Shown here: in pieces, positions 14,963 to 24,963 of the stretch
Layout of the letters: each line of letters begins with the position of its first letter
How positions within the stretch are numbered: position 1 is the first letter of the stretch
NCBI RefSeq assembly: GCF_008709575.1
Contig: NZ_VYIK01000039.1
Span: forward strand, 1-38,463
Length of the DNA: 38,463 nucleotides
Reading direction: 5' to 3'
Origin: Mycobacterium sp.
GTDB taxonomy: Bacteria > Actinomycetota > Actinomycetes > Mycobacteriales > Mycobacteriaceae
Notes under the pieces: model-generated
Told to the model about the DNA's origin: nothing
What the model saw: the letters and a program-made list of their open reading frames with translations, nothing else
Database searches by the model: none
Position numbers and translations under genes: made by a program

Positions 14963-16224
14963 CCCTCGTCGCCGGGCGTGCCCGCTGCAGAGCCTTACGG
15001 CAGAATTCGACGAGTTTGCCGGTTGAAGCCTGGATTCTGATCGCGGCGAACGCGATGGCCGCGCTGGGTTACGGCGTGGTGTCTCCGGTGCTGCCGGCCT
15101 ACGCGCGCACGTTCGGGGTCAGCATTGGTGCGGTGACGTTCGCGGTGAGCGTGTTTTCGCTGATGCGGCTGTGCTTCGCGCCGCCGAGCGGAATGCTGGT
15201 GCAACGGCTGGGGGAGCGCCCGATCTACGTGGCCGGGTTGTTGATCGTGGCCGTGTTCACCGGTGCGTGCGCGTTCGCCCAGACCTATTGGCAGCTGCTG
15301 CTATTTCGCGCGATCAGCGGCATCGGGTCGACGATGTTCTTCATCTCCGCGCTGGGCCTGATGATCCGGATCAGTCCGGTCGATGCGCGCGGGCGGGTCG
15401 CCGGGCTGTTCGCCACCTCGTTTTTGATCGGCTCGGTCGGCGGACCGGTGGTGGGCAGTCTCACCGCGGGCCTGGGGCTCAGCGCCCCGTTCCTGTTCTA
15501 CGGGCTGGCGGTGCTGGTCACGGCGATCGCGGTCTCCTACAGCTTGCGGCGGTCGACGCTGGCCGCGCCCGCGCCGCACACCCGCCCGGCGGTGACGGTA
15601 CGCGTCGCGCTTCGGCACCCCGCCTACCGTTCGGCGCTGCTGTCGAGCTTCGCGACGGGGTGGTCGGTGTGGGGACTGCGAATCGCGCTGGTGCCGTTGT
15701 TCGTCTCCGACGTGCTGGGCCGCGGGCCCCGGATGACGGGTCTGGCGCTGGCGACCTTCGCGATCGGCAACCTGGCGCTCGCGCTGCCCAGCGGCTACTT
15801 GTCGGACCGGATCGGCCGGCGCACCCTGCTGGTCGTGGGGCTGTCGGCCTGCGGGGTGGCGACCATGTGGTTGGGCGCGGCGTCGTCGGTGCCGCTGTTC
15901 CTGCTCGCCGCGTGCCTGGGGGGCGCTGCCTCGGGCATGTTCGCCGCACCCCAACAAGCCGCCGTCGCCGATATCCTGGGCGCCACGGCGCGCACCGGCA
16001 CCGCGGTGGCGACGTTTCAGATGATGGCCGACCTGGGGGCCATCGTCGGCGCGGTGGCGGTCGGTGAGATCGCCGAACACCTCAGCTACCGATGGGGTTT
16101 CGCGGTCAGCGGGATCGTTCTGCTGGCCGCGGCGGTGGGTTGGCTGGTGGCACCGGAAACCCAGGGCGCGGTCGAACCGCTGCCCGGCGCCGGGGCGGCG
16201 GAGAGCGCGCCGGAGGTGGCCTGA
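14959..16224 (+). CDS. MFS transporter (drug-efflux type)
   Basis: This 421-residue protein has 12 predicted membrane helices. It has a conserved VSPVLPAYA end to helix 1, an MFS loop 2-3 variant ([17 protein letters not shown]) and a second-half copy ([17 protein letters not shown]). This is the DHA1-like layout of proton-coupled exporters, and the substrate is unknown. The GTG start overlaps the pgm stop by 4 bases, so the genes are coupled. The first 20 residues are polar, and a start a little downstream is possible. Confidence 0.88.
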
Positions 16225-16268
16225 TTCCGGGCCCCCAGCCGGGCGAACACGGTGATGGGAGGGTCGTG

Positions 16269-17531
16269 ATGGCTGAGGGCAACCGGATCGGGCCGCGATC
16301 GGCGATCGTGGCGGGTGCGGGCGTGGTGGGGCTGTCCACGGCGTGGTTTCTGCAGGAGCGCGGCGTGCAGGTCACGGTGATCGACCGTGTCGGCGTGGCC
16401 GCGGGTGCGTCCCGGGGTAACGCCGGCTACATCGCCCCGGCGCTGACGATTCCGCTCAACGAACCCCACATCCTGCGCTACGGCGCCCAAGCATTGCTGA
16501 AACCAACTGCGGGCGTGCGCATTCCACTGACCGCAGACCCGGCACTGTGGCGTTTCTTGCTGCGGTTCGCGCTGAACTGCCGCCGCTCGTCGTGGGCCCG
16601 GGCGGTGCGCGCGAACCTCGCGCTGAGCGAAAAGTGCTTCCAGGCCTACGACTTTTTGGTGTCCAACGGGGTCGACGCGCCGGTCACCGAAGCGCCGGTG
16701 ATCGCGCTGTTCACTACGTCGCACGACGCCGAACGTCACAGGGAGCACCTGCAGCGCTTCGCCGACGCCGGCCAGCCGGTGTCGGTCACCGAACTGTTCG
16801 GCGCGACCTTGCGCGAGCAGGTGCCGCTGGCGTCCGACGCGGTCACCGCCGGTATCCGCGTCAACGGTCAGCGCTTCGTCGACGCGGCCCGGTTCGTGCC
16901 GGCGTTGGGCCGCTCCGTCGTCGAGCGGGGCGCGACGCTGCAGACCGCCGAGGTCACCGAGGTGGTCACCACCGCCGACGGTGTCCGCGTCGGACTGCGC
17001 AGCGGTGCGGCGCTGTCGGCCGACGTGGCGGTGATCGCCACCGGTGCCTGGTTGCCGCGGCTGGTGAGCCGCTGGGTGCGGGTGCCGGTGCAGGCCGGGC
17101 GCGGCTATTCCTTCGCGGTGCCGGTGGACCGCCCGGTCAACGATCCGATCCACCTGCCCGACGCGCGAGTGGCCTGCCTGCCGCTGAACGGGATGCTGCG
17201 CGTCACCGGCACGATGGAGTTGGGTGATCCGGACGCGCCGGCCTCCGCGGCACAAGCCGACGCGATCGCGGCGTCAGCGCGCCCGCTGCTCGACGGCGTG
17301 CGCTGGGAGCAACGCAGCGAGGTGTGGGTGGGCCCGCGCCCCTTGAGCCCCGATGGCCGCCCGTTGGTGGGCAGGGTTGCCGGGTCGGGGATCGGGCCCG
17401 GGATCTACGTTGCCGGCGGACACGGCATGTGGGGGATGACGCACGGCCCGGCGACCGGGTGGCTGTTGGCCGACTACATCACCACCGGCAAGCAGCCCGC
17501 CGCCTTGAGGGAATTCGATCCTACCCGGTAG
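16269..17531 (+). CDS. FAD-dependent D-amino-acid dehydrogenase-like oxidoreductase (DadA family)
   Basis: This 420-residue DAO-superfamily flavoprotein starts with a Rossmann GAGVVGLSTAW (dinucleotide-binding GxGxxG) and the acidic end of beta-2 (VTVIDR). It then has the DadA-type ASRGNAGYIAP segment, and a C-terminal FAD block (GPRPLSPDGRPLVGR, GHGMWGMTHGP). DadA enzymes oxidatively deaminate D-amino acids to 2-oxo acids and pass electrons to the respiratory chain. The exact substrate here is uncertain. The ATG at 16269 has GGGAGGG upstream, 44 bases after the transporter, so it is probably in the pgm-MFS transcription unit. Confidence 0.87.
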   Translation: MAEGNRIGPRSAIVAGAGVVGLSTAWFLQERGVQVTVIDRVGVAAGASRGNAGYIAPALTIPLNEPHILRYGAQALLKPTAGVRIPLTADPALWRFLLRFALNCRRSSWARAVRANLALSEKCFQAYDFLVSNGVDAPVTEAPVIALFTTSHDAERHREHLQRFADAGQPVSVTELFGATLREQVPLASDAVTAGIRVNGQRFVDAARFVPALGRSVVERGATLQTAEVTEVVTTADGVRVGLRSGAALSADVAVIATGAWLPRLVSRWVRVPVQAGRGYSFAVPVDRPVNDPIHLPDARVACLPLNGMLRVTGTMELGDPDAPASAAQADAIAASARPLLDGVRWEQRSEVWVGPRPLSPDGRPLVGRVAGSGIGPGIYVAGGHGMWGMTHGPATGWLLADYITTGKQPAALREFDPTR

Positions 17532-17550
17532 CGCACCCCGGCCAGCGACT

Positions 17551-17579
17551 TTGAACCCGCCTTGACGGTGGTGTAGCTT
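17551..17579 (+). promoter_or_regulatory. Promoter of tRNA-Ala
   Basis: A -35 TTGAAC (17551-17556), a 17-base spacer and a -10 TAGCTT (17574-17579) end 12 bases before the tRNA. This is near-optimal spacing for a SigA-type promoter. Confidence 0.6.
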
Positions 17580-17591
17580 CGATGGGCACGC

Positions 17592-17664
17592 GGGGCTATG
17601 GCGCAGCTGGTAGCGCACCACACTGGCAGTGTGGGGGTCAGGGGTTCGAGTCCCCTTAGCTCCA
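17592..17664 (+). tRNA. tRNA-Ala, anticodon GGC
   Basis: This is a 73-base cloverleaf. The acceptor arm GGGGCTA pairs with TAGCTCC (one G-U). The D arm has GCGC/GCGC, the anticodon arm CCACA/TGTGG with loop CTGGCAG gives GGC (17625-17627) reading GCC/GCU codons, and the T arm AGGGG/CCCCT has loop TTCGAGT. The discriminator is A. CCA is not encoded, as usual for mycobacteria. It lies 60 bases after the DadA-like gene and borders a decayed accessory segment, which fits use of its 3' end as an integration site. Confidence 0.97.
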
Positions 17665-17696
17665 CTCTGCAAACGCAGATAAGAGAACGCAAATAA

Positions 17697-17718
17697 GACC
17701 TGGTATTCGTACCGGGTC
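17697..17718 (+). terminator. Hairpin terminator after tRNA-Ala
   Basis: GACCTGGTA and TACCGGGTC pair over 9 bp (one G-U) around a TTCG tetraloop. A pyrimidine-rich stretch follows (CTATCTCGTCTT) rather than a clean T run. It is well placed to end tRNA transcription. Confidence 0.7.
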
Positions 17719-17868
17719 CTATCTCGTCTTGGGGTCCAGTGGGCCAGCAGCGAGCCAATGGGTGATGAAGGGAGCCGCTAACAACCATCCGGTGGAGCTT
17801 CGGTTCCAAACGACGACGACGGCCTCCTGGTGCTGTCGACCGGCCCTCGGTTTGGCAGGCTCGTCCCC

Positions 17869-18625
17869 ATGCCTGAACCAGAACAGCAGCAAGTCGAGGC
17901 CGCATCCGGTGTGGCTAGCGGCCGGCCACCGTCGATTTCCATACGCAACTACATGGCCAGCCAACACCTGTGGAACGCCCGCCGAGAAGCGTGGCTGTGC
18001 CGAAATCGTGAAGAAACTTTGTTGGACGAGCAGAACGTTGATCGACCGCACCGCTCGCACGCAATGGCGGCTATATGGTCAGCGGTCGCATTTCTCGAAG
18101 CTCTCGTCAACGAAGTAGGGCAGGACGCGGCCGAGGTCGGGCGGGGTCAGAGCAAGGAGTACATCGAGGGCATCCCGGACGTTGCAATCGCTACCATGCG
18201 TGAGCTGTGGACCGGCAAGGAGAAGGCTGAGCGGATGTTGTCTTCGATAAGCAAGTTTCAGGTTGCGCTGGTGTGCGCCGGGCATCAGCGTATGGAGAGG
18301 GGGGCAGAGCCGTATCAGAGTGTGGATATATTGATCAATCTGCGAAATGACTTGGTCCACTTCAAACCTCAGTAGTGGCATGACGACGGCAGGGATGAAG
18401 CGAAGTTCGTGGCGGCTCTGCGAGCCAAGCTTGCGGGGAGCGAGAATCAGCAGCCTATCGGCGAACCGTGGTACCCCAACAAAGCACTCGGGGCTGGGCT
18501 GTGCAGACTGGGCATGTAGCTCGTCTATAGCATTCGCACGCGACTGGCACGATCGCATGGGGCTGACCTTTGACTTCGATAATCGCTATTTGATGCCAGC
18601 GGTGCCCTTCGAAGTCGACGAGTAG
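17869..18625 (+). pseudogene. HEPN-like protein, disrupted by a stop codon and a frameshift
   Basis: The open frame runs to a TAG at 18373-18375 and would stop in the middle of a domain. In the same frame after the TAG the protein-like reading continues (WHDDGRDEAKF, GEPWYPNKALGAGLC). Near 18500 it shifts to another frame that continues plausibly (ARDWHDRMGLTFDFDNRY, PAVPFEVDE) to a stop at 18625. About 250 codons were therefore lost to one nonsense change and one frameshift. The segment LRNDLVHF contains R-x4-H, the signature of HEPN ribonucleases, and the preceding helix MAAIWSAVAFLEALVNEV fits a HEPN helical bundle. The HEPN assignment is tentative. It lies just downstream of tRNA-Ala, a typical accessory site. 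Confidence 0.6.
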
Positions 18626-18734
18626 GGTTCGCCACGGCCGCTATCCGGTTGCTTCGATGGTACTGGCGTGTTCCCGTTGGATGAGTCCGCCGTGTTTTAG
18701 AGTCCTGTGGCCCCTGGGTGGGGCGGAAGGGACG

Positions 18735-19025
18735 ATGAATCACATGGCTGGCCGCAAGAGGCATTCCGCGGAGGACATCGTGCGCAAGTTGCGCCGTGCT
18801 GATGAGCTTGCCGTGGCGGGAATGACCAATGAGGAGATCGCCGCTGACTTGGAGGTTTCGCCGGCGACGCTGTACAACTGGCGGCGCACCTACGGTGGTA
18901 TGGGCGTCGATGCCGCCAAGGAGCTCAGGGAGCTGCGCGAGCAGAACACCCGGCTCAAGCGGCTGCTGGCGGAGGCTGAGCTGGAAAAGGATGCCCTGCG
19001 GGAGGTGGCGAAGGGAAAATTTTGA
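18735..19025 (+). CDS. IS3-family transposase OrfA (helix-turn-helix protein)
   Basis: This 96-residue DNA-binding subunit has RHSAEDIVRKLRRADEL, then a helix-turn-helix (MTNEEIAADLEVSPATLYNW). It ends with a leucine-zipper-like coil (LRELREQNTRLKRLLAEAEL) typical of IS3 OrfA. The ATG has GGAAGGGA upstream. The stop overlaps the orfB TTG as TTGA. An A-AAA run just before the overlap could allow a -1 slip to make the OrfAB transposase, but it is not a perfect heptamer. Confidence 0.88.
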   Translation: MNHMAGRKRHSAEDIVRKLRRADELAVAGMTNEEIAADLEVSPATLYNWRRTYGGMGVDAAKELRELREQNTRLKRLLAEAELEKDALREVAKGKF

Positions 19026-19891
19026 GCCCGGCTGCCAAGCGCCGCGCTGTGGACATGCTCAAAGAGGTTCTGGGTCTGTCTGAACGGCTCGCGTGCAAGG
19101 CGGTCGGGCTCGCCCGCTCCACCTACCGGCGCACCCCGCTCGCGGCGACCCCGCAAGACCCCGACGCCGACCTGCGCGCGTGGCTGCGGGCCTATGCGAG
19201 CAAGCATCCCTGCCACGGCTTCCGGCGGGCCTGGGCTGCTCTGCGCTACGACGAGCACTGCGAGGTCAACAAGAAGAAGGTGCACCGGCTATGGAAGGAC
19301 GAGGGCCTGCAGCGGCGGGTGCACAGCCCACGCAAGCGTGCTGGTCAGTCATCCTGGCCACCGGAGATCGAGGCGGATGCGCCCAAGGTGGTGTGGGCGA
19401 TCGATTTCCAGTTCGATTCCACCATCGACGGAAAGGCCATCAAGATCGCCTCGATGATCGACGAGCACACCCGCGAATCACTGCTGAACATCGTGGAGCG
19501 CTCGATCACCGGCGAACGGCTCGTCGACGAGCTTGAGCAGGTGTTCGCCGCCGCCGGCGGACCACCGATGGTGCTGCGGATGGACAACGGCCCGGAGATG
19601 ATCTCCCAAGCGCTGCAACGCTTCTGTGAGAACAAAGTCGGCTTGGTCTACATCCCGCCGGGAACCCCATGGAACAACGGCCACATCGAATCGTTCAACA
19701 ATCGGCTACGAAAGGAGTGCCTCAACCGCAACCACTGGACCAGTCTGCTTGAAGCCCGTGTCGTCATCGGCGACTTCAAGCATGAACATAACCATCGGCA
19801 TCGCCACTCGGCGCTGGGCTACCTGACCCCGGCCGAGTACGCTGCCCGCTGCAGCCACACCCACCACCCCGTGGCCTGCGAGATCAACTGA
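19022..19891 (+). CDS. IS3-family transposase OrfB (DDE integrase domain)
   Basis: The frame gives 289 residues counted from the TTG at 19022. An N-terminal HTH_21-like region (CHGFRRAWAALR, KKVHRLWKDEGL) is followed by an rve catalytic core with the DDE triad: D128 (WAIDFQFDST), D188 (LRMDNGPE) and E223 (NNGHIESFNNRLRKE). The D-to-E spacing is about 35. The frame is at -1 relative to orfA, as in all IS3 elements, so it is probably expressed as an OrfAB fusion or by coupling. No disruption is seen. Confidence 0.9.
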   Translation: MSPAAKRRAVDMLKEVLGLSERLACKAVGLARSTYRRTPLAATPQDPDADLRAWLRAYASKHPCHGFRRAWAALRYDEHCEVNKKKVHRLWKDEGLQRRVHSPRKRAGQSSWPPEIEADAPKVVWAIDFQFDSTIDGKAIKIASMIDEHTRESLLNIVERSITGERLVDELEQVFAAAGGPPMVLRMDNGPEMISQALQRFCENKVGLVYIPPGTPWNNGHIESFNNRLRKECLNRNHWTSLLEARVVIGDFKHEHNHRHRHSALGYLTPAEYAARCSHTHHPVACEIN

Positions 19892-19960
19892 AACCCGGTA
19901 TCAAAACAAACCTGGCTCTAAAACCAGATTGGGCTTCCCCTGAAAACGTGGAGGTTTCCG

Positions 19961-20853
19961 TTATGCGGCCTCCGGTTGGATGGCCGTGATTTTTTCGTAT
20001 TCGACGGGTGGCAGCAACCCGGCTGAGCTGTGCCGACGTCGGGTGTTGTAGAACTCGTAGCACCAGGTGGTGATGGCCTCGCGTGCCTGTGCCTTGGTGG
20101 CGAAGTGGTGGCGGGACAGCACCTCGTGTTCGAGGGTGGAGAAGAACGCCTCGCTGGCGGCGTTGTCGAAGCACGACCCGACACGTCCCATCGATTGGCG
20201 CACCCGAGCTTGCGGCACAGCTTAGTGAAATCATTGGCGGTGTAGGTAGATCCGCGATCGGTGTGAAAGATCACGCCAGCGATCGCTGCGCGCCCGCCAC
20301 GTACTGCGACGGCCATCTTGATCGCGTCGCTGGCCAGCTCGGCATCGGGGTGCTCCGAGATCGGGCAAGCCAGCAAACGTCGCCCGCACAGGTCCAGGAC
20401 CGAAGCCAAATACAGTTTGCCCTCATCGGTGGGGATTTCGGTGATATCACCGCACCACTTACGGTTGGGCGCTGCGGCGGTGAAGTCCCGTTTGAGCAGG
20501 TCGGGGAACTTCGGTGCCTTCGTGTCCTGGCGGGTCAACCACCTGGGGCGCTTAGGCTTGCGCCCGGCCAGCCCTTGCCGGCGCATCGAGTCGGCCACCG
20601 TGTTCACGCTGACCTTCCAGCCTTCAGCGAGCAGGTCGGCGTGGATCCGCGGCGAGCCATACGTGCGCTGGGAGCGCTCGAACAGCTCCGCCACCCGCGC
20701 ATCCAGCTGCGCGCGGCGTCGCTGCCGCTCAGTGGGCCCGCGGTCCAGCCACTTATAGAACCAGGAAACGCTGACCCCCAACAGCGCGCAGCACACCGTG
20801 TGTGGCACCCGATGCAAGGTCCTCTGGTCGGCGATAAAGCGGGCCACACTCAC
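19961..20853 (-). pseudogene. IS3-family transposase OrfB of the second element, frameshifted
   Basis: The frame starts at GTG 20853 and encodes the HTH_21 region and the first two catalytic aspartates, D136 (KWCGDITEIPTD) and D199 (IFHTDRGSTYT). After KLCRKLG at codon 217 it runs into nonsense. The next frame restores the family sequence at once (VRQSMGRVGSCFDNAA, SEAFFSTLEHE with the catalytic Glu, RRRHSSAGLLPPVEYE) and ends at 19961. One G is missing from what should be a run of four, seen as CCC at 20203-20205 on the plus strand. A sequencing error in this homopolymer cannot be excluded. Confidence 0.82.
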
Positions 20854-21140
20854 CTCGTCGCCTCCTTCACCCAAAGGACCACGGATCGCTTGAGCACATC
20901 ACGCTCCATGCGCAGCTGGGCGACCTCGGCGCGCAGCCGCTTCAACTCGGCGATATCACCGGTGGAAAGCCCCTGGGTGCCTTCCCGTTCAGCACGATCT
21001 TTGGCAACCCAATTACCCAGGGTGCCCGGATGGATCCCGAGGTCTCGGGCCACCTGCGCGATCGGCTTACCGGTATCCCGGACTATCCGTACCGCTCCCT
21101 CCCGAAACTCCCGGTCGAACTTCCTGCGCGTCTCTGACAT
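20850..21140 (-). CDS. IS3-family transposase OrfA of the second element
   Basis: This 96-residue protein has a homeodomain-like helix-turn-helix ([38 protein letters not shown]) and a C-terminal coiled coil ([19 protein letters not shown]). It ends in the stop that overlaps the orfB GTG as GTGA. It is intact by itself but would need OrfB for activity. Confidence 0.87.
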   Translation of the reverse strand: MSETRRKFDREFREGAVRIVRDTGKPIAQVARDLGIHPGTLGNWVAKDRAEREGTQGLSTGDIAELKRLRAEVAQLRMERDVLKRSVVLWVKEATR

Positions 21141-21241
21141 GCCCCTACCTCATAGTGCATGCCTCCACACTTTCGGGGGATTTCCTGATGGACCGACTAT
21201 CGGGGACCTGCCAGTACCGAACATGGCGGACGCCTTAGCGG

Positions 21242-21433
21242 TCACCCCCCGTCGTAGAGCCGGCTGTAGACCGCGATCGTCATCCGAACATCGTGACCGT
21301 GTCAGGCAGCGGCGGATGCAGGGATACCGGCATGCAGCATCACCGACACCGAGTGTCGACACAGGTTGCGCAGCGTGATCCCGGCGCCGGCGCACCAGCA
21401 GCGCGCACTGCGCTGCGGGCCCGGGCTTCGCCG
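21242..21433 (-). pseudogene. C-terminal remnant of a tyrosine recombinase (integrase)
   Basis: On the minus strand one frame reads LRNLCRHSVSVMLHAGIP, then AAA, a TGA, then HGHDVRMTIAVYSRLYDGG and a stop at 21242-21244. This resembles the end of phage-type integrases, with an RHS box, an (A-W-)HGHD box and a catalytic-tyrosine box (VYSR). The internal TGA (21302-21304) stands where the family usually has Trp (TGG). The usual His of the HxxR box is Asn here. No N-terminal or core half is found, so it is at best a scrap. The family call is by motif only and is moderate. Confidence 0.5.
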
Positions 21434-21459
21434 ATTTCCGCCTTGCGGCGCCCACCGGT

Positions 21460-21492
21460 TATACAGTCCCGGTAGCGCCACGCGATGAGGAG
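21460..21492 (+). promoter_or_regulatory. Promoter -10 and ribosome-binding site of the PE-PPE esterase gene
   Basis: TATACA at 21460-21465 is a likely -10 box, with only a poor -35 (TTCCGC, 18 bases before it). The Shine-Dalgarno GAGGAG at 21487-21492 is 6 bases from the ATG at 21499 and fixes that start. Confidence 0.42.
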
Positions 21493-21498
21493 CCGTCA

Positions 21499-22803
21499 AT
21501 GACACTTCGGGTATGCCGCCGACTCATCGTCGCACTGCCGGCGGCATGCAGTGCCGGACTGTTGTCGTTGGCATCGGTGACGACTGCGGGTGCGGCCCAC
21601 GCCGGAGACTCCTCCGACGAGACAGCGTTCATCATGGGCGGCACGTTGAACCCGCAACCCGATCCCGGCTACGTGACCGCGATCAACGACGCCTACATCC
21701 AGCCCAACCCGGACTACACCGGGTTCACTCCGTTCGGCTTGTACACCCCCGAAGGCGCCAACATCCCGTTTATCAGCGGTCTGACCCTCGACCAGTCGGT
21801 ATCGGAGGGGCAGCTGATTCTCAACAATGCGATCCTGCAAGCACCGCCGGGCAGCGACCTGCTGGTGTTCGGCTACTCACAGAGCGCCATCATCGCCACC
21901 CTGGAGATGAACGCGCTGGACGCATTGCCCGCCGACGAACGACCCAACCCGGCCGACCTGGCCTTCATGCTCACCGGCGACTTCGGCAACCCCGACGGCG
22001 GCTTCTTCGAGCGGTTCACCTTCAACATTCCGGTGTTGGGGATCCCCTTCTACGGGCCCACCCCGCCCGACACCGTCTATCCGACCGACATCTACATCGC
22101 CCAATACGACGGCGTCTCCGACTTTCCGCAATACCCCCTCAATGTGCTGGCCGACCTCAACGCCATATTCGGCCTGCAATACGAACACACCCAGTATCCG
22201 CATTTCACGGCCGCCCAGATCGCCAACGCGGTGCCGCTGGCGACGTCTCCGGGCTATGACGGGGTCACCCAATACTTCATGATTCCCACCGAGAACCTGC
22301 CGCTGCTCGAGCCGCTGCGCGATATCCCCCTGGTCGGCACGCCACTGGCCGATCTGCTGCAACCGGATCTGACCGTGCTGGTCAACCTGGGCTACAACCC
22401 CAACGCTTACGCCGACATCCCCACCCCGGCGCAGCTGTTCCCGGGCTTGCGCCTGCTGGCCGATCTCGAACAGCTGGCCCGGCCGCTGCTCAACGACCTG
22501 GGTGTGTACTTGCCCAGTTACCCCGATCAGCCCAGCCCGGACTTCAACCTGGTCACGATCCTGGGGCAGCTGGTGACCGGCGCCTATCAAGGGGTCCGAG
22601 ACGCCCTGGTGGACATCGGGCTGCTGCCCGCGTCGGACTTCGCGACCACCTATCCCGCGGTCAACGCGGTGGACGCGGTGGCAGCGGTCGACCCGACAGC
22701 GTTGACGTCCGGTTCTGCCGCGCTGGCCGATCCGGGCACCGGCGCCGCCGCGGTTCCGCTGGTGTTCGATTTTCTTCTCGGCTGTCTTCCCGGCGTCGGC
22801 TGA
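21499..22803 (+). CDS. Secreted PE-PPE-domain serine esterase
   Basis: This 434-residue protein has a clear signal peptide (basic MTLRVCRRLI, hydrophobic core, cleavage near AAHA-GD at about 35). It is followed by the alpha/beta-hydrolase-like PE-PPE domain, without a PE or PPE N-terminus. The start of the domain reads MGGTLNPQPDPGYV. The nucleophile elbow is GYSQS with Ser127. Acid and base candidates follow in QYDGVSDFPQYP (D204 or D208) and LQYEHTQYPHF (H230). Members of this family hydrolyse short- to medium-chain esters outside the cell. The C-terminal about 100 residues are low-complexity and Ala/Asp-rich. Its own promoter and Shine-Dalgarno are visible. It stands at the border of the decayed segment. 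Confidence 0.88.
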   Translation: MTLRVCRRLIVALPAACSAGLLSLASVTTAGAAHAGDSSDETAFIMGGTLNPQPDPGYVTAINDAYIQPNPDYTGFTPFGLYTPEGANIPFISGLTLDQSVSEGQLILNNAILQAPPGSDLLVFGYSQSAIIATLEMNALDALPADERPNPADLAFMLTGDFGNPDGGFFERFTFNIPVLGIPFYGPTPPDTVYPTDIYIAQYDGVSDFPQYPLNVLADLNAIFGLQYEHTQYPHFTAAQIANAVPLATSPGYDGVTQYFMIPTENLPLLEPLRDIPLVGTPLADLLQPDLTVLVNLGYNPNAYADIPTPAQLFPGLRLLADLEQLARPLLNDLGVYLPSYPDQPSPDFNLVTILGQLVTGAYQGVRDALVDIGLLPASDFATTYPAVNAVDAVAAVDPTALTSGSAALADPGTGAAAVPLVFDFLLGCLPGVG

Positions 22804-22830
22804 GTCGACGAGAACCTCGGCGCAGCGGGT

Positions 22831-24908
<2,078 letters not shown>

Positions 24909-24963
24909 TGCCGGTCGGCGGCGCTGCCTTTCGGCGAGACACAGCGGCGACGAGCGTGAGCCG

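Larger units (their letters stand above)
18693..19926 (+). mobile_element. IS3-family insertion sequence, apparently intact
   Basis: The element has two overlapping transposase frames and short imperfect terminal inverted repeats. The left end is TGTTTTAGAG (18693-18702), and the right end read inward is TGGTTTTAGAG (19926-19916). About 1.23 kb is normal for IS3 elements. No clear target duplication is visible at either edge. Both orfs are open and the catalytic triad is complete, so it may still be mobile. Confidence 0.75.
19937..21179 (-). mobile_element. Second IS3-family insertion sequence, transposase damaged
   Basis: The ends form an imperfect 18-bp inverted repeat: CCCCTGAAAACGTGGAGG at 19937-19954 and, read from the other side, CCCCCGAAAGTGTGGAGG at 21179-21162. 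The element is about 1.24 kb and lies opposite in strand to, and only 10 bases from, the first IS. It differs in sequence from the first IS, so the two arrived separately. OrfB carries a one-base deletion. Confidence 0.75.

Noticed and set aside
19010..19025. Programmed -1 frameshift heptamer in the first IS3 element
   Set aside because: The A-AAA-TTT run allows only the P-site tRNA to re-pair perfectly. The TTGA overlap explains OrfB expression equally well, so it is mentioned in the gene entry but not annotated as a site.
17640..21500. Second copy of the tRNA-Ala 3' end as an attachment site
   Set aside because: I looked for a repeat of the T-arm/acceptor sequence up to the PE-PPE gene and found none, so att sites are not annotated.
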